Assembly (NCBI GenBank): GCA_940337035.1
Contig: OW679195.1
Coordinates: 177,788,015 to 177,852,014 of the forward strand
Source of the DNA: Agriotes lineatus
Taxonomy: Eukaryota; Arthropoda; Insecta; Coleoptera; Elateridae
Reading direction: 5' to 3'
Length of the DNA stretch: 64,000 nt
Shown piece by piece: positions 32,131 to 44,029 of the stretch (positions are counted from its first letter, which is position 1; every line of letters starts with the position of its first letter). The notes below the pieces were generated by a model. That model was given only the letters and a program-made list of their open reading frames with translations. It had not been told where the DNA came from and did no database searches. Both the position numbers and the translations under genes were made by a program.

Positions 32131-33757
32131 GTTTACCTGAAAAGAAAATAGTTTTCGCGTCACTCTCAAGGCCAACTTGTTTTTTTCAAAAACTTAGATA
32201 CTGTAATTATCAATCATTCAAATACAAAAATTGAATTAAATCGTGCAATCTGGTTTTAACAATAGGGGCGCAATGATTTTTGAAGAATATAAACTCTCCG
32301 ACAATAATTTTCATTATAGCTTGTTTGCTTGCTTGACGCCACTTTGAGAGCGAACCCGTAGGCCGAATTGGCCGATTTTTGTGTCAATCGACTCAGGGCG
32401 ACGCAGGTAAGCCAGTAGTAGGGTTTTCAAATTTTTATAAGTGGCTTTTTTTTCATGTGGATTGTTTTGTTGATAGCTAACCTCAAAATTAACTCGACAC
32501 ACAAAATGGATCACTCTTGTACAAATTGCATTAAATAGATTATTAAGCGCCCAATTTGGGTGCAGAACGCTAGTTTATAATAAATCTTTTAGCAGAAAAT
32601 TGATGTGGGTATTTTTAAGTTATTGACGTCTGATACGTCTTTGTAATACAGTTGTAAAATTTAGTTAACCATGTCAATTGAGAATTGCAGATTACACTCG
32701 AAATCTACGAAAATTTAAAAAAAGTTATTTTTCAAGAACTAGTGCACGTTTTTCATTTAATTTCATTAAAATATAGATATATTAAATATATAATTTTGCT
32801 TCATATAAGGTATTGTATTATATATAAAGTTATTTCTTAAATTTTGGCATGCCACTTGTTATAAACATTTCAAACATTGTTGGTCTGCAGTGACGTAGAT
32901 TAAGTTCAATTGTTTGTAAACACAAATTTATAATTATAATTATAACTATTGTATATATAACTCGTAGGTTCGAATTCTTCTTTATTTTACTAAATTAATT
33001 TGAAACGCAACTCATATCACTACGAAAGAAACGACAAGCGATGTAGTTCCCTAAGAAATTTGCCTACAACAAACAAGAACTTCTACAAACCCGAGCCGTT
33101 AAAAGTTTAATTTTCTCATTTAACAAACATAATTTGTTACAACTCAGAGCAATACATTCACCGAATTGTACACACAGTAATCACTTTGACATTCTAAGTA
33201 GTATGACTATTTAATTTTGACGTCGAAAAGTATGTGAAAGTCCAGGAGATCTGATTTGACAATTTTTATGGTTAAATAGTTTCTTAAATATTTCTAAATT
33301 CACATTATTTTGATATAATGTGTACAAAATGTTAATTTTGTAAACAGCACCGATTCTAATATTGTTAAATTTAGATCAATAACATAATTTTCCAATTTTC
33401 GAGTTTTTATTAAAGCTGCTTATTATTTTAGTTAGACTGTGTGTGTATTTGAAAGTTATTAAATACAAAAACACATTTAACATTGAATTTCAATTTTTTT
33501 ATAACTGCTGGAGATATTAACTTCACACTAAGACAGCTCTTCCGCCATTGAAAGGACCTTATTTTTATCTTTTTGTTGATATAAGGTTTGCTATATATTT
33601 TTTGTTAATTAGGTATTTTGTTATCTTAGTATTGTTTTTATTTAATTAAAGTAATACGGTAAAAGTTAATTTGGTGGAATTTCTCAACTAGATGACCTTG
33701 GAAAAATTTAATACATCGATCAAAAAGTTTAGTTTTTCAATAGTAGAAAATCATCGT
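32131..33757. other. AT-rich stretch, no gene seen
   Basis: Short unrecognised ORFs only. No strong inverted repeat noted. Confidence 0.45.
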
Positions 33758-34325
33758 CTCCGGCAAATTCCTCGAATGCAATTGCTCGAAATCAATTGCT
33801 CGAAAACAAATTGCTGGAATGTAACTTTTCTAGAAATACAAGTTCCTCGAACCTCAATTTCTCGAAATGTTTTGTTCGAATTTATGTGGTCTTAAATAAT
33901 GGGTCAATACTAAAATCTTCAAAATCTTTTGTAGTAAGTGGTCAAAGACAGTATTATGTTCTTGTAGCAGGAAAGTTATTATCATTGGAATGTAATTACG
34001 GGTATTCATAATCAGGATAATGGGTTTGTTGTTATTACAAATAATGTTAAATAGGTTTTTCTTGGGACACGAAAGTGATTATCATCGGAATGTAATACAT
34101 ACCTATACCTATTTTTTATTAACAAAGGTTATAATTTGTAATTTGCGTTTTTCATATTTGATATTAACTGTTAAGTTAAGGTTATTTCACAACTTAATTT
34201 TTTTCGAGCAACAGATAATCGAAAAATTGCTGTTCGAGAAACTTGCAATTCGAGCAAAGTCACATTCGAGCAATTTACTTTCGAGCAATTGATTTCGAGC
34301 AATTTGTTTTCGAGCAATTGCACCG
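33758..34325. mobile_element. Small fold-back element with TCGAGCAATT phrase arrays
   Basis: Left array (33758-33885) repeats CAATTGCTCGAAA-type words; right array (34198-34325) repeats the complement TTTCGAGCAATTG. Units are about 16 bp, 5-7 per side, diverging inward. The 310-bp loop contains two direct copies of a segment (AAGTTATTATCATTGGAATG and AAGTGATTATCATCGGAATG). No transposase. The architecture resembles the larger element at 36984-42207 but the phrase is unrelated. Confidence 0.75.
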
Positions 34326-35382
34326 AAAATCATAATTCATAACTGTTCAACTGTTCAAAATATTTGTCAATTGTAGTTGCATAGTCGAAAAAATATGCAT
34401 TTTTACATGCACAACACACTTTTCATTTCAATCGCCGAAAGCTTTAAATGGATAAAATTATCTGACTTTCTTGGAAAATCATATGCCTGTATTTGAGGCA
34501 AATATTGCTGGAAGAGATACGGGTCATGAATTTTTTGCACGATGCAAGAGGTCAAAGGTACCTAACTACGTTTTTGATCGATTTTTGATATTGACTAAAA
34601 ACCAAAAAAAAATATTGACTACGCAACTCTATTTTTAGAAATTAGATAAAAAAACACCGTCCACTTTTACGTAAATTACCCTCTCCGAAATATATTCCAA
34701 TTTTTCCAGGGCTACCTAATTTAGCATAAAAATTAATGTAAAAGTGCCGATTCTGTATTGTATTAATTAAATAAAAACTGTGTTTTTATTGTACTTCTCA
34801 GTTCTTTTTGAAGGTGCATTTTCCGACATATTTTCATAGAAACTTGTTTTTAGTTGAAGACTGTTACATCTATAGCAGTTTGTAGCACATTCTTTATAAC
34901 CTGCATAATTGTGTCTGGAGCTCTTTAGACTTTTAATTGCCAGTTTCAATCATTAATCAATTAGATAATAATGAATAAAATTTTAAAAATGTAATATAAG
35001 TATTTATACGTTAAATTTTTAGTTGTCTTGTTATTTTAATAGAATTATAGATATTAAAAAGTACAAAATCGATTTAAAAATCAAACATTGACTTTGGATC
35101 AGCAAGACGTTAGACTGCGACAAGAAGGTTGTGCTAAAATATCAATTTCCAAAATTATTACTAATCATTAGTAGCCCTCCCGCATTCGATTGCAAACAAT
35201 CGGGAAAATTAAACTTGCAATTAATCAATTAATTATAAAACAGTTGCAGAACACCGAAGAGAGTTAATAAAAAGCAAGCGTTACTAGATCAACTGACACT
35301 ATATCTCAAATTTTCTTTTTTAATCGATTATGTTAGTTTTTGTGGAAGCCAATTCTATAAACACACAATTTTGCAAAATATG
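34326..35382. other. AT-rich stretch upstream of tRNA-Lys, no gene seen
   Basis: No recognised coding or repeat feature. Confidence 0.45.
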
Positions 35383-35455
35383 CGCCCAACGTGGGGCTCG
35401 AACCCACGACCCTGAGATTAAGAGTCTCATGCTCTACCGACTGAGCTCGCCGGGC
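35383..35455 (-). tRNA. tRNA-Lys-CTT: tRNA-Lys (anticodon CTT)
   Basis: 73 nt, full cloverleaf: acceptor GCCCGGC with GTTGGGC (one G-T pair), D arm GAGCTCAGTCGGTAGAGC with an intact A box, anticodon loop CTCTTAA, T arm GTGGGTTCGAGCCCCAC with an intact B box, discriminator G. No intron. The sequence matches the usual animal tRNA-Lys(CTT). T-rich sequence follows downstream only at some distance (35370-35350 on the plus strand). Confidence 0.97.
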
Positions 35456-35503
35456 TGGTACTAGCCAACCGAAAATAATAAAAACACAGATTGTAATCTT
35501 TTG

Positions 35504-35891
35504 CTAAGGGCCGGTTGCAGAAAGCAATGTTTAAGTCTGGTGTTAGCTAACGCGACGTCAAAGTGAACAAAATCGAATCAAATCTCAAATGCTTATGGTA
35601 ACTAATACATTAGTAAACAAAATTTGATGCGATTTTGTTCACTTTGACGCGATGTTAGCTAACACCAGACTTAACATTGCTTTCTGCAACCGGCCCTTAG
35701 GGCCGGTTGCAGAAAGCAATGTTAAGTCTCGTGTTAGCTAACATCGCGTCAAAGTGAACAAAATCGCATCAAATTTTGTTTACTAATGTATTAGTTGCCA
35801 TAAGCATTTGAGATTTGATTCGTTTTTGTTCACTTTGACGCGATGTTAGCTAACACGAGACTTAACATTGCTTTCTGCAACCGGCCCTTAG
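35504..35891. mobile_element. Two PIF/Harbinger-type MITEs as an inverted doublet
   Basis: Copy 1 (35508-35696) and copy 2 (35700-35887) each begin GGGCCGGTTGCAGAAAGCAA and end with its mirror, and are separated by the trinucleotide TTA. Copy 2 is flanked by TTA on both sides; copy 1 by TAA and TTA. The TWA flank and the GGGCC start are typical of PIF/Harbinger. Copy 2 is the reverse complement of copy 1. They lie 50 bp from tRNA-Lys. Confidence 0.85.
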
Positions 35892-36090
35892 TGTTTCAAT
35901 TTTAAATACTTTTTTATGCCCTTCTTATTAAATAAACAAAACGATATAGTAGCAGCAACAAATAACACCGTATTAATATTATTTGAGTGCTCAGATTGTG
36001 ATTATTAATTTTAAGCGCTTGCACGGCATGTAAATAGAGTAGGGCTGAGACGTGGGCTGAGATAATGACCGGCAAAATTAGTAACCGTGA

Positions 36091-36163
36091 GGTCCTGTGG
36101 CGCAACGGATAACGCGTCTGACTACGGATCAGAAGATTCCAGGTTCGAATCCTGGCAGGATCG
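36091..36163 (+). tRNA. tRNA-Arg-ACG: tRNA-Arg (anticodon ACG), copy 1
   Basis: 73 nt: acceptor GGTCCTG pairs with CAGGATC, anticodon loop CTACGGA, T arm CCAGGTTCGAATCCTGG, D arm GGCGCAACGGATAACGC. No intron. Matches the widely conserved animal tRNA-Arg(ACG). Decoded codons are CGN (A34 read as inosine). Confidence 0.97.
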
Positions 36164-36902
36164 ATAGTATTTTTGAATAGCTTTTAATAATAATTAAATG
36201 TGTGGTCGGAGCCGATTACTCTAAGTGGTATATTTCTTTATAAGCTAGATGTAAAAATTAAATACGTAGAGCAAACATGTGGAATTTAATTTTATAAATA
36301 GATATTGCCACTTAGTCAGCCTTGGTATTTTTAGAAAATAAACATTCTCCTTGTACCTTGGGCTATAGGGGACGTGCAAATATAAAAATTTTGCATATAC
36401 ACTTTTTCTTTTAAGTTCCTCCACACTAAATTACACCGCCATGAAGAGGCGGTTAGAGTTAGGTTTTTGTCATTTTGCAAAAAGCTGAAAAAGAACATTA
36501 AAATACAAATTAATCCAATCAAATTAGATATTTAGTTGACAAAAATACTACCTGAAAAGTGAAAATGTATTTTTATAAAAAAAAATCCGTGGAATTCAAT
36601 GAACTACAAAGTAACAGCTGAATCAGGGGAGAAGCGATTTAAAATGGCAGTCAAAGTGATGAATAAACGGTTTTTTGCATACAAAAATACACAAAAGCAA
36701 TTTAACATTTTTTAAAAATTATGCGCTTATGTAGCTTAAAAAAACAAATAAAACCAGCTTTCGATGGTTAAAATCGATTAATTAGAAAAAAGTTATCGCC
36801 AAAAACCGCTAAAAATAGCCGATTCTTCAATAAATTGTTTGTAACTTTAAAAACAAAACCTATATAACGTTGAAATTTTCAGAAAACGTAGTACTCGGTG
36901 AG
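36164..36902. other. AT-rich stretch, no gene seen
   Basis: Between tRNA-Arg and the nested fold-back block. GTTATCGCCAAAAACCGC near 36793 is A-rich repeat-like sequence. Confidence 0.45.
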
Positions 36903-36994
36903 TTAGTAGGGAGGCCAAGTGAATTAATAATTATTTTCGTGGGACTGAGTAGGTTTATACCGACAAGTGGTACCTTCGTAATCGGGGCTATGAC

Positions 36995-37570
36995 ACAACG
37001 CCCACTGGTCACAAACCCCAACTCAGAATTTGGTCATAACGCCCAACTTCGATTCTGGTCACAACGCCCAACTTGGTCACAACGCCCAATTTTGATTTTG
37101 GTCACAACGCCCAACTTGGTCATAACGCCCAAAAGCGATATTGGTCACAACGCCCAACTTGGTCACAACGCCCACCGACGCCTGTTATAGGAGAGAGCTA
37201 TCGACGCCACTTAAAGCACCGTTTTGGTCATAACGCCCAACTTCAATTTTGGTCACAACGCCCAACTTGGTCACAACGCCCAATTTCGATTTTGGTCACA
37301 ACGCCCAATTTGGTCACAACGCCCAATTTCGATTTTGGTCACAACGCCCAACTTGGTCACAAAGCCCAATTTAGATTTTGGTCACAACGCCCAACTTGGT
37401 CACAACGCCCAATTTCGATTTTGGTCACAACGCCCAACTTGGTCACAACGCCCAATTTCAATTTTGGTCACAACGCCCAACTTGGTCACAACGCCCAACT
37501 TTGATTCTGGTCACAACGCCCACTTTTGATTCTGGTCACAACACCCAACTTTGATTTTGGACATATCGCC
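36995..37570 (+). repeat. Left phrase array (GGTCACAACGCCCAA)
   Basis: Tandem array of an 18-bp phrase (GGTCACAACGCCCAACTT) alternating with a 25-bp one (the same start followed by TTTCGATTTT), giving a 43-bp higher-order unit. A non-repeat insert (GACGCCTGTTATAGGAGAG..., about 37170-37228) is present at the matching place of the right array. ORFs through it exist because no frame contains a stop in the unit; they are not genes. Confidence 0.95.
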
Positions 37571-38259
37571 CAGGCGGCACAGAAAGTAAGAAAAATGTGT
37601 ATCTAAAATGAATAATAATAAATTAAACTTTTAAGATGAGGTAATAGGTAGGAAAATTTTCAAGTTCCCGTAAGTAGTATTAATATTATTTATTTTTCAT
37701 GATAATTGAGTGGCGTAATGCGTTGTCCAAAAAGTTTCTAAATTCGGATTATAACATATAAAGTTGTATTTTTTATATAGAACTCATAGTTAGCTGTGCC
37801 ATTATGAGAAAGAGGATTTTCTCCCATTTCAGTGACATATGTCGTATGGGATCGAATTATTAATTTTCACTACTTTATAGCAACAATTCACAATTTTTAA
37901 TATTTCGTCGTTTTCTAGTTGAAAACTTGTGCCATTTAGAGTATACGTGATTAAACAAAGTTTTTGCGTTGTTTTAATAACACCGTTTGATTGACAGAAT
38001 TAATCACGTTTGATTGTTGCTTATAATATTATAGTGTCCTTCATATATCCATTTATCAGATCATTTTATTGTCCATTAAAACCTCTGCAGTTTCCCAAAT
38101 TAAAAATGCATTTGCAAAAATGTAAATATCCTACTTCTATACAAAGGAGGTTCGAAAATATGAAAATGATGAAGAAAAAAGAAATCTTATTTTTCAAAAT
38201 ACACAAAAATGTTAATTGGAAGTATTTGTTATAACATATCTATTAATAGTTATTTAACA

Positions 38260-38365
38260 AACAAGTATGTTAATGAGAACGATTAATAATCGAGACACTT
38301 TAATGCGCGAGCGCTAGCGAGCGAGTTAATTGTAGATATTATTAATCGCCGATTAACATACGAGT
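38260..38365. repeat. CpG-apex hairpin in the left arm of the MULE
   Basis: GTATGTTAATGAGAACGATT pairs with AATCGCCGATTAACATAC; the apex is GCGCGAGCGCTAGCGAGCG. The mirror copy in the right arm is at about 40826-40930. Confidence 0.75.
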
Positions 38366-38922
38366 TAGTTTAGTAATTTGTGGAAGTAGACATATATGAT
38401 TTAAAATCTAGTATCCTAGAATTCAGTGTTTTCTAAAACCAAAACCTTTTGATTCTGCGAATACTAGATGTTAATCGCATATAGGTCTGTTTATGCCTAA
38501 CGCATACAAAGTCCATAAACTGTATTCACACACATTTGATTACTTATGTTCACATTTTCCGCCACCAATCTGTATATTATGATATATAACACTGGAATGG
38601 GAAAAAATCCTCTTACTCATGATACCACATACAACTATGGATTTCATCTACAAAAATAAAATTTTATGGTATAACTAGAATTGTAAAACTTTTTTTGAAT
38701 AACTGACTACCCACTGCATTCGCATCGAAAAGGTGCCAGAAGAACGTCAAATTACTTTTATCTATTTTTATAAATAAGTGAGATATTGTCAAAAAACGAA
38801 AAATCGAAAAATTCAATTTTTGTTTATAACTCGAAAACAAAAGACGGTAGCCCATTTTGGTTTAAACCATTAAGCTTTTCTCGAAAAAAGAGTTCGAGAA
38901 TGGGGGTCCATTTTTCGAATCT

Positions 38923-39022
38923 AGAAAAAAAGTGCCCCTGAAAAAAGTGCCTGGAAAAAAGTGCCGCGGAAAAAAGTGCCGGTGGATAAAAGTGCCGGCC
39001 AAAAAAATGCTGCGAAAAAAAT
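38923..39022. repeat. GTGCC phrase array
   Basis: About seven units of AAAAAAGTGCC plus 3-5 variable bases (CCTG, TGG, GCGG, GGTGGAT, GGCC). The last unit is degenerate (ATGCTGCG). Flanked by TTCGAATC and ATTCGAATG. It resembles one end of a phrase-array element, but I find no inverted partner. Confidence 0.75.
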
Positions 39023-39299
39023 TCGAATGATTTAAGCCCCTTAATACACTTTTGTTCTAAAATAATTACGCAAGAAATAAAATTAAAATTTAATGTTAAG
39101 AATTTATGTTTATTAATAGTTATTAACTGCTAAATAAAATACAAGCTTATTATAAATAGTTACAAAAAACTAATATTTTATAATTAACCCTAAGTTATTC
39201 ATACACTTGGAATCTAATGGTATGTCCTATGGCACGTAAAAGTTTCATTATTGTGTTCATCATTTTCATGTTGAATACACAAGTTTTTTAAACGTTGTT

Positions 39300-39570
39300 G
39301 CATTTTTTCGAACTCTTTCCTTTTTTCTTCTTTGAATGCACTCCATTTTGGTGTTGCAACAGTTTGGTTTCATCTGTTGCAACTTCTTGTCGCATTTTTT
39401 CAATTAGTGTCCAAATACCTGGATGTTTATGTCCTACGAGATTCGAGAATCTATGGTTCCAACCTTCTGTTTGATTATTGGTCCGGTCTTCATCGTTTAT
39501 GGTGGCCTCTCACACGTTCCATAGGGTTGGCAGAAACATAGGCGGAATAGTTCATAGTCTCAGCATGTCC
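39300..39570 (-). pseudogene. MULE transposase, C-terminal remnant
   Basis: On the minus strand the frame reads FLPTLWNV, a TGA, then EATINDEDRTNNQTEGWN and HRFSNLVGHKHPGIWTLIEK, followed by a Lys-rich end. The RTNN-x-x-EGWN and HPxIW-x-LIE pattern is the C-terminal signature of insect MULE transposases. Everything upstream is degraded or missing. It is the only coding trace in the 5.2-kb element and supports its assignment to the MULE superfamily. A second TGA lies a few codons further upstream. Confidence 0.7.
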
Positions 39571-39834
39571 TCTGCATTGCCCCCAACTCGCCGAAATGTA
39601 CCTGACACGTACGTGCAGTCAAAGCAATCAACTAAATCATCTAGTTGTGGTGGTATTAGCAAACAGTTGAAAAGAATCGACAAATCTAAAAATAAGTGAA
39701 ATGATCACTTTTTATGATAAATTTGTGGAATTATACAGTACGGGGACGTACTGTATGGTTGGGTTACAAAGAGGGAAAAAAAGTTTATTTTTGACTTTTA
39801 AAAAAAATCACTCTTTAAAAACGCTGCTTGTTCT

Positions 39835-39912
39835 CAAACTAAAAATGCACTTGCCAATATGTAAATATATTCGTATACAGGGGAGGTTCAAAAATATGAA
39901 AATGGTTTAAGA
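39835..39912 (+). repeat. Internal direct copy of an arm segment
   Basis: AAAAATGCACTTGC...GGGGAGGTTCAAAAATATG matches 38095-38165 of the arm (AAAAATGCATTTGC...GGAGGTTCGAAAATATG) in direct orientation, inside the central region of the MULE. Confidence 0.65.
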
Positions 39913-40540
39913 ATAATGTACGGTTATTTTTAAAAATAGACAAAAATGTTATTTAAAGAGGTTAAAAGAAAGTGTCAAACATAAAGTCACAGTTACTTGC
40001 TCCGAAAAAATTTTTTTCTGGTTTCTCCTATTTTTTTCTTACCAAATGAAATACTTCAAAGTTAACTTATCAAGGGATACGATAAACGAGTATTGTCAAA
40101 TCTGAGTTTTCCCTCACTTAGCAACCAGGATATTACGTGATTCGAAATCAGAGCAAACAAATTTCATTTTTGTGTCAAATTTTTAAATAATTCGTTTCAC
40201 TCTGATTATGCAGTGTACAGGGATAGCAAGTTGCTTAAAACTGAACACGAAGACGTCCAATCATAATAAATCCGCCTTTTGTATTGCAATCGGCTTATTT
40301 GTTAATACCTTGTTGAAGTAAACCCTTTTTGTCGCTTCTGCGTCAATTTGAAAAGAGCAGCATACAGTATACCTGAGTGCGGTCTACAAGCGGCAATGCA
40401 GCAAGCGAAGTTTGCCTTTAAATAACATTGTCGTATGTTCTCTGTACTGCATAGTCAGAGTGAAACGAGCTCTAGAGAGTCGTATATTAATGACCCTTAT
40501 TAATGAATGATTTTTTATTAATAAACGATTTTAAAAATTT

Positions 40541-40726
40541 GTTTATGTTGGTGGGACTGCAAGTGTATGTCAAATTCGAGGTTAACAGGTTAGGTTTTGC
40601 GTCAGTTACAAACTGACTCAAAACTTAACCTGCTAACCTCATATTTAACATAGACATACAATGTCACCAACATAAACAGTGCCAACCTAAGAAAAAAATC
40701 ACAACCATTTATGGTCACCCGGTACC
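40541..40726. repeat. Core palindromic module with a CATTTATGGTCACCCGGTA outer arm
   Basis: TTTATGTTGGTGGGACTGC opens the core; the mirror ends GTCACCAACATAAA and continues into CAGTGCCAACCTAAGAAAA and CACCCGGTA. The left outer arm is missing. The outer arm is the same as at 5311 reversed. Confidence 0.75.
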
Positions 40727-41584
40727 ATTAATGTCAAAACTTTAAGTGTCAAATTCTCTTCATGGAATAAAATTAGATTTTCTTCAAATTAATAATGTAC
40801 GATCAACGGAAAAATATTGTAACTAACTCGTATGTTAATCGGCGATTAATAATATCTAGAATTAGCGCGCTCGCTGGCGCTCGCGCATTAAAATATCTCG
40901 ATTATTAATCGCTCTCATTAACATACTTGTTTGTTAAATAACTATTAATAGATAGGTTATAACAAATACTTCCAATTAACATTTTTGTGTATTTTGAAAA
41001 ATAAGAGTACTTTTTTCTTCAATCATTTTCATATTTTCGAACCTCCTTCGTATAGAAGTAGAACATTTACATTTTTGCAAATGCATTTTTAATTTGAGAA
41101 ACTGCAGAGGTTTTAATGGACAATCAAATGTTCTGATAAATGGATATATGAAGGACACTATAATATTATAAGCAACAATCAAACGTGATTAATTCTGTCA
41201 ATCAAACGGTGGTATTGTAACAACGCAAAAACTTTGTTTAATCACGTATATTCTAAATGGCACAAGTTTTCAACTAGAAAACGACGAAATATTAAAAATT
41301 GTGAATTGTTGCTATAAAGTAGTGAAAATGAATAAATCGATCCCATACGACATATGTCTCATAATGCCACAGCTAACTATGAGTTCCATATAAAAAATAC
41401 AACTTTATATGTTATAATCCGAATTTAGAAACTTTTGGACAACGCATTACGCCACTCAATTATTATGAAAAATAAATAACATTAATACTACTTACGGGAA
41501 CTTGAAAATGTTCCTACCTATTACCTCACCTTAAAAGTTTAATTTATTATTATTCATTTTACTTTCTGTGCCGCCTGGGCGATA

Positions 41585-42200
41585 TGTCCAAAATCAAAGT
41601 TGGGCGTTGTGACCAAAATCAAACTTGGGCGTTATGACCAAGTTGGGCGTTGTGACCAGAATCAAAAGTGGGCGTTGTGACCAGAATCCAAAGTGGGCGT
41701 TGTGACCAAGTTGGGCGTTGTGACCAAAATCGAAATTGGGCGTTGTGACCAAGTTGGGCGTTGTGACCAAAATCGAAATTGGGCGTTATGACCAAGTTGG
41801 GCGTTGTGACCAAAATCCAAATTGGGCGTTGTGACCAAGTTGGGCGTTGTGACCAAAATCGAAATTGGGCGTTGTGACCAAATTGGGCGTTGTGACCAAA
41901 ATCGAAATTGGGCGTTGTGACCAAGCTGGGCGTTGTGACCAAAATCGAAGTTGGGCGTTATGACCAAAACGGTGGTTTAAGTGGCGTCGATAGCTCTCTT
42001 TTATAACAGGCGTCGGTGGGCGTTGTGACCAAGTTGGGCGTTGTGACCAATATCGATTTTGGGCGTTATGACCAAGTTGGGCGTTGTGACCAAAATAAAA
42101 ATTGGGCGTTGTGACCAAGTTGGGCGTTGTGACCAGAATCTAAGTTGGGCGTTATGACCAAATTCTGAGTTGGGGTTTGTGACCAGTGGGCGTTGTGTCC
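41585..42200 (-). repeat. Right phrase array (inverted)
   Basis: Mirror of the left array, with slightly different unit number and order. The non-repeat insert lies at about 41967-42025. Confidence 0.95.
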
Positions 42201-43599
42201 AGGCCCCTCGTAATCGGCGGTGTTTCCTGAGTATGAAAACTCCTGTTGTCGCGTTCTCAGCCTGTGGAGTGAGGAGCTATGACGTCACAAAGATGGCGAT
42301 TCTTGGTACCAAGTTTTAGTAAAGTAAAGCTAGGGTTTAACCCAAACATAAATAAAAAGGTTCTACCCAGCGGCAAACTGTTTAGTACCCTCCTCTTAGT
42401 AACTGGTAGAAAGTTGCACAACATGCGCTTCGGGTTTAGGCGGAGGGGGGTGGAAAGGTGGTAAAATGGTAGGTTTCAACAGTTTTTCGCAAATATCTCG
42501 TTAACTATGAGGTTTAGCGCAAACTTTATCTTATACAAAATTAATTCAAATTTAATTTTCAATAAAAATGGTCTTATGCATTTTTGCGTTCCGGTCAAGG
42601 GTAACGGAGATATGGAGGGGCAAGGAGAATGTCATTATTTTCCAGTTAGCTTGGAATATACCGACAAGTGATACTATCGTAATCAGCGGTGTTTCCTCAG
42701 TAGAAAAACTACTGTTGTCGCTTTCTCAGCCTGTGGAGTGAGGAGCTATGACGTCACAAAGATGGCGTTTTTTGAGTACCAGGTTTTTCGATTAACTCAG
42801 TAACGACTGAACCTTTTTATGCGAATGAGGTGTCGTATGGCAGGTATTTAAATGTCTAACAAAATGTGTCTGACTTTCTTAATTATAAGTCTTATATTTA
42901 AAAGGATATTTAAAAAAAAAATCACGAATTAACTTTCTTTTAATTTTAAATAACACTGTAAAAAATAACTGGCAAAAAATTGTAGACTACTTAAAATATT
43001 GCTGCGTAACTTAATTATAAATTTTAAATTTCTAGATTCTAATGAAAAATTACAAAGTTGTGGCAAATTTACTGAGATGCGTCACGTGACACGGCAATAG
43101 CCAATTAACGTGGTAATGTGTTCGTATTACTTCCTAGGCCTAGAATAAAAGTCAATTGAAATGCAAAGTTTTTGTTAAGTTTATTTGCGAAGTAATTGTT
43201 ACTATGAATAGAACACAATTTATATACGAGGGCGGGATGATAATTAGTTAGCCTCCACATATTTTAAATATATAAATATAAATGTATAATCAAAAATGTC
43301 AACTTTGAATTGGCAATACTGATAATATAAAGTTCATCTGTGAAATAGTTTGTTGTTAGCAGCTGTTTAAAGAGAACGTGTTGTATTTGTTTAACAATAG
43401 AAAATACTGGCCATTGTGCGGTTATTTAATGTTTGCCTACAAAAGTCTTGAAATGTGCAAACTATTTTGAATAGACGAAAACTGTGCTGGGTGAATGTGC
43501 TCCATCATATATACGACAGAGAAAAATTAGATGGTTAAATTTAATACGGCCGCACTAGCGTCCAAGACGAGCACTGCTCTGAATGCTAAAGAAGTGTCA

Positions 43600-43995
43600 C
43601 TACAACAGAAATGGTTATCAAAATCCACGATATGGTGTTGAAAGACAAATGACTGAAATTGAGTGAAATAGCTAATGTAGTAAACATTTCAAAAGAGCTG
43701 GTGTGCGATATTTTAACCCAAGGATTGGACACGAAAAAGCTGTCCGCATGATGGGTGCCGCGTTTGCTTTTACCAGGAAAATGCACAATCTCACACTTGA
43801 GTTACTGCAATGGTCAAATCAACGAATTAAAGCACGATTTGCTTCCGCATTCACCTTATTCACTCTAATTGGCTCCCTCGGACTTCGACTTATTCCCTAA
43901 GCTCAAAATTTTCCTCGGTGGATAAAAAATTTCATCTGTTGAAAAGGCCACGGCTACTGCTGGCGCCTATTTTGCAGACCTTGAGTAATGCACCT
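43600..43995 (+). pseudogene. mariner transposase remnant
   Basis: Frames across this stretch read KLSEIANVVNISKELVCDIL, KLSARWVPRLL and then HDLLPHSPYSL, a stop, LAPSDFDLFPKLKIFLGG, a second stop and KISSVEKATATAGAYF. These are the second helix-turn-helix, the WVPRLL linker and the C-terminal catalytic end of a mariner transposase (third catalytic Asp in APSDF). The middle of the catalytic domain, with the first two Asp residues, is deleted. It lies in the loop of the outer inverted-repeat element. Confidence 0.75.
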
Positions 43996-44029
43996 TTCGT
44001 TATAGAATCCAAGCCTTCGAGCATCGCCG

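Larger units (their letters stand above)
36984..42207. mobile_element. Foldback-like MULE with phrase-array inverted arms
   Basis: Ends GGGGCTATGACACAAC and, reversed, GGGGCCTGGACACAAC. TCGTAATC is duplicated at 36976-36983 and 42208-42215; the empty site is preserved in the other arm of the host element (CTTCGTAATCGGCGGTG near 45340-45356, reversed), which proves insertion. Inverted arms are 36984-38370 and 40821-42207, 1,387 bp each. Their outer ~580-610 bp are tandem phrases. The middle (2.45 kb) has a degraded MULE transposase end. Drosophila Foldback is a known MULE with tandem-repeat arms and a 9-bp duplication, so this is its likely type. Confidence 0.85.

Noticed and set aside
37073..37529. 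Overlapping ORFs of 101-143 codons with repeating WSQRP, GHNAQ and LVTTPN
   Set aside because: They arise because the 43-bp phrase unit has no stop in the frames used and shifts frame at each unit. The mirror array at 41619-42118 shows the same. Not genes.
36995..42200. Regularly spaced phrase arrays that superficially look like CRISPR
   Set aside because: Units are 18 or 25 bp without unique spacers, arranged as inverted terminal arrays in a eukaryotic DNA transposon with a target duplication.
36984..42207. hAT or P-type assignment of the phrase-array element because of its 8-bp duplication
   Set aside because: The only coding trace is MULE-like and tandem-repeat arms have a MULE precedent (Foldback). 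The duplication could also be read as 9 bp, with ends of unequal length.
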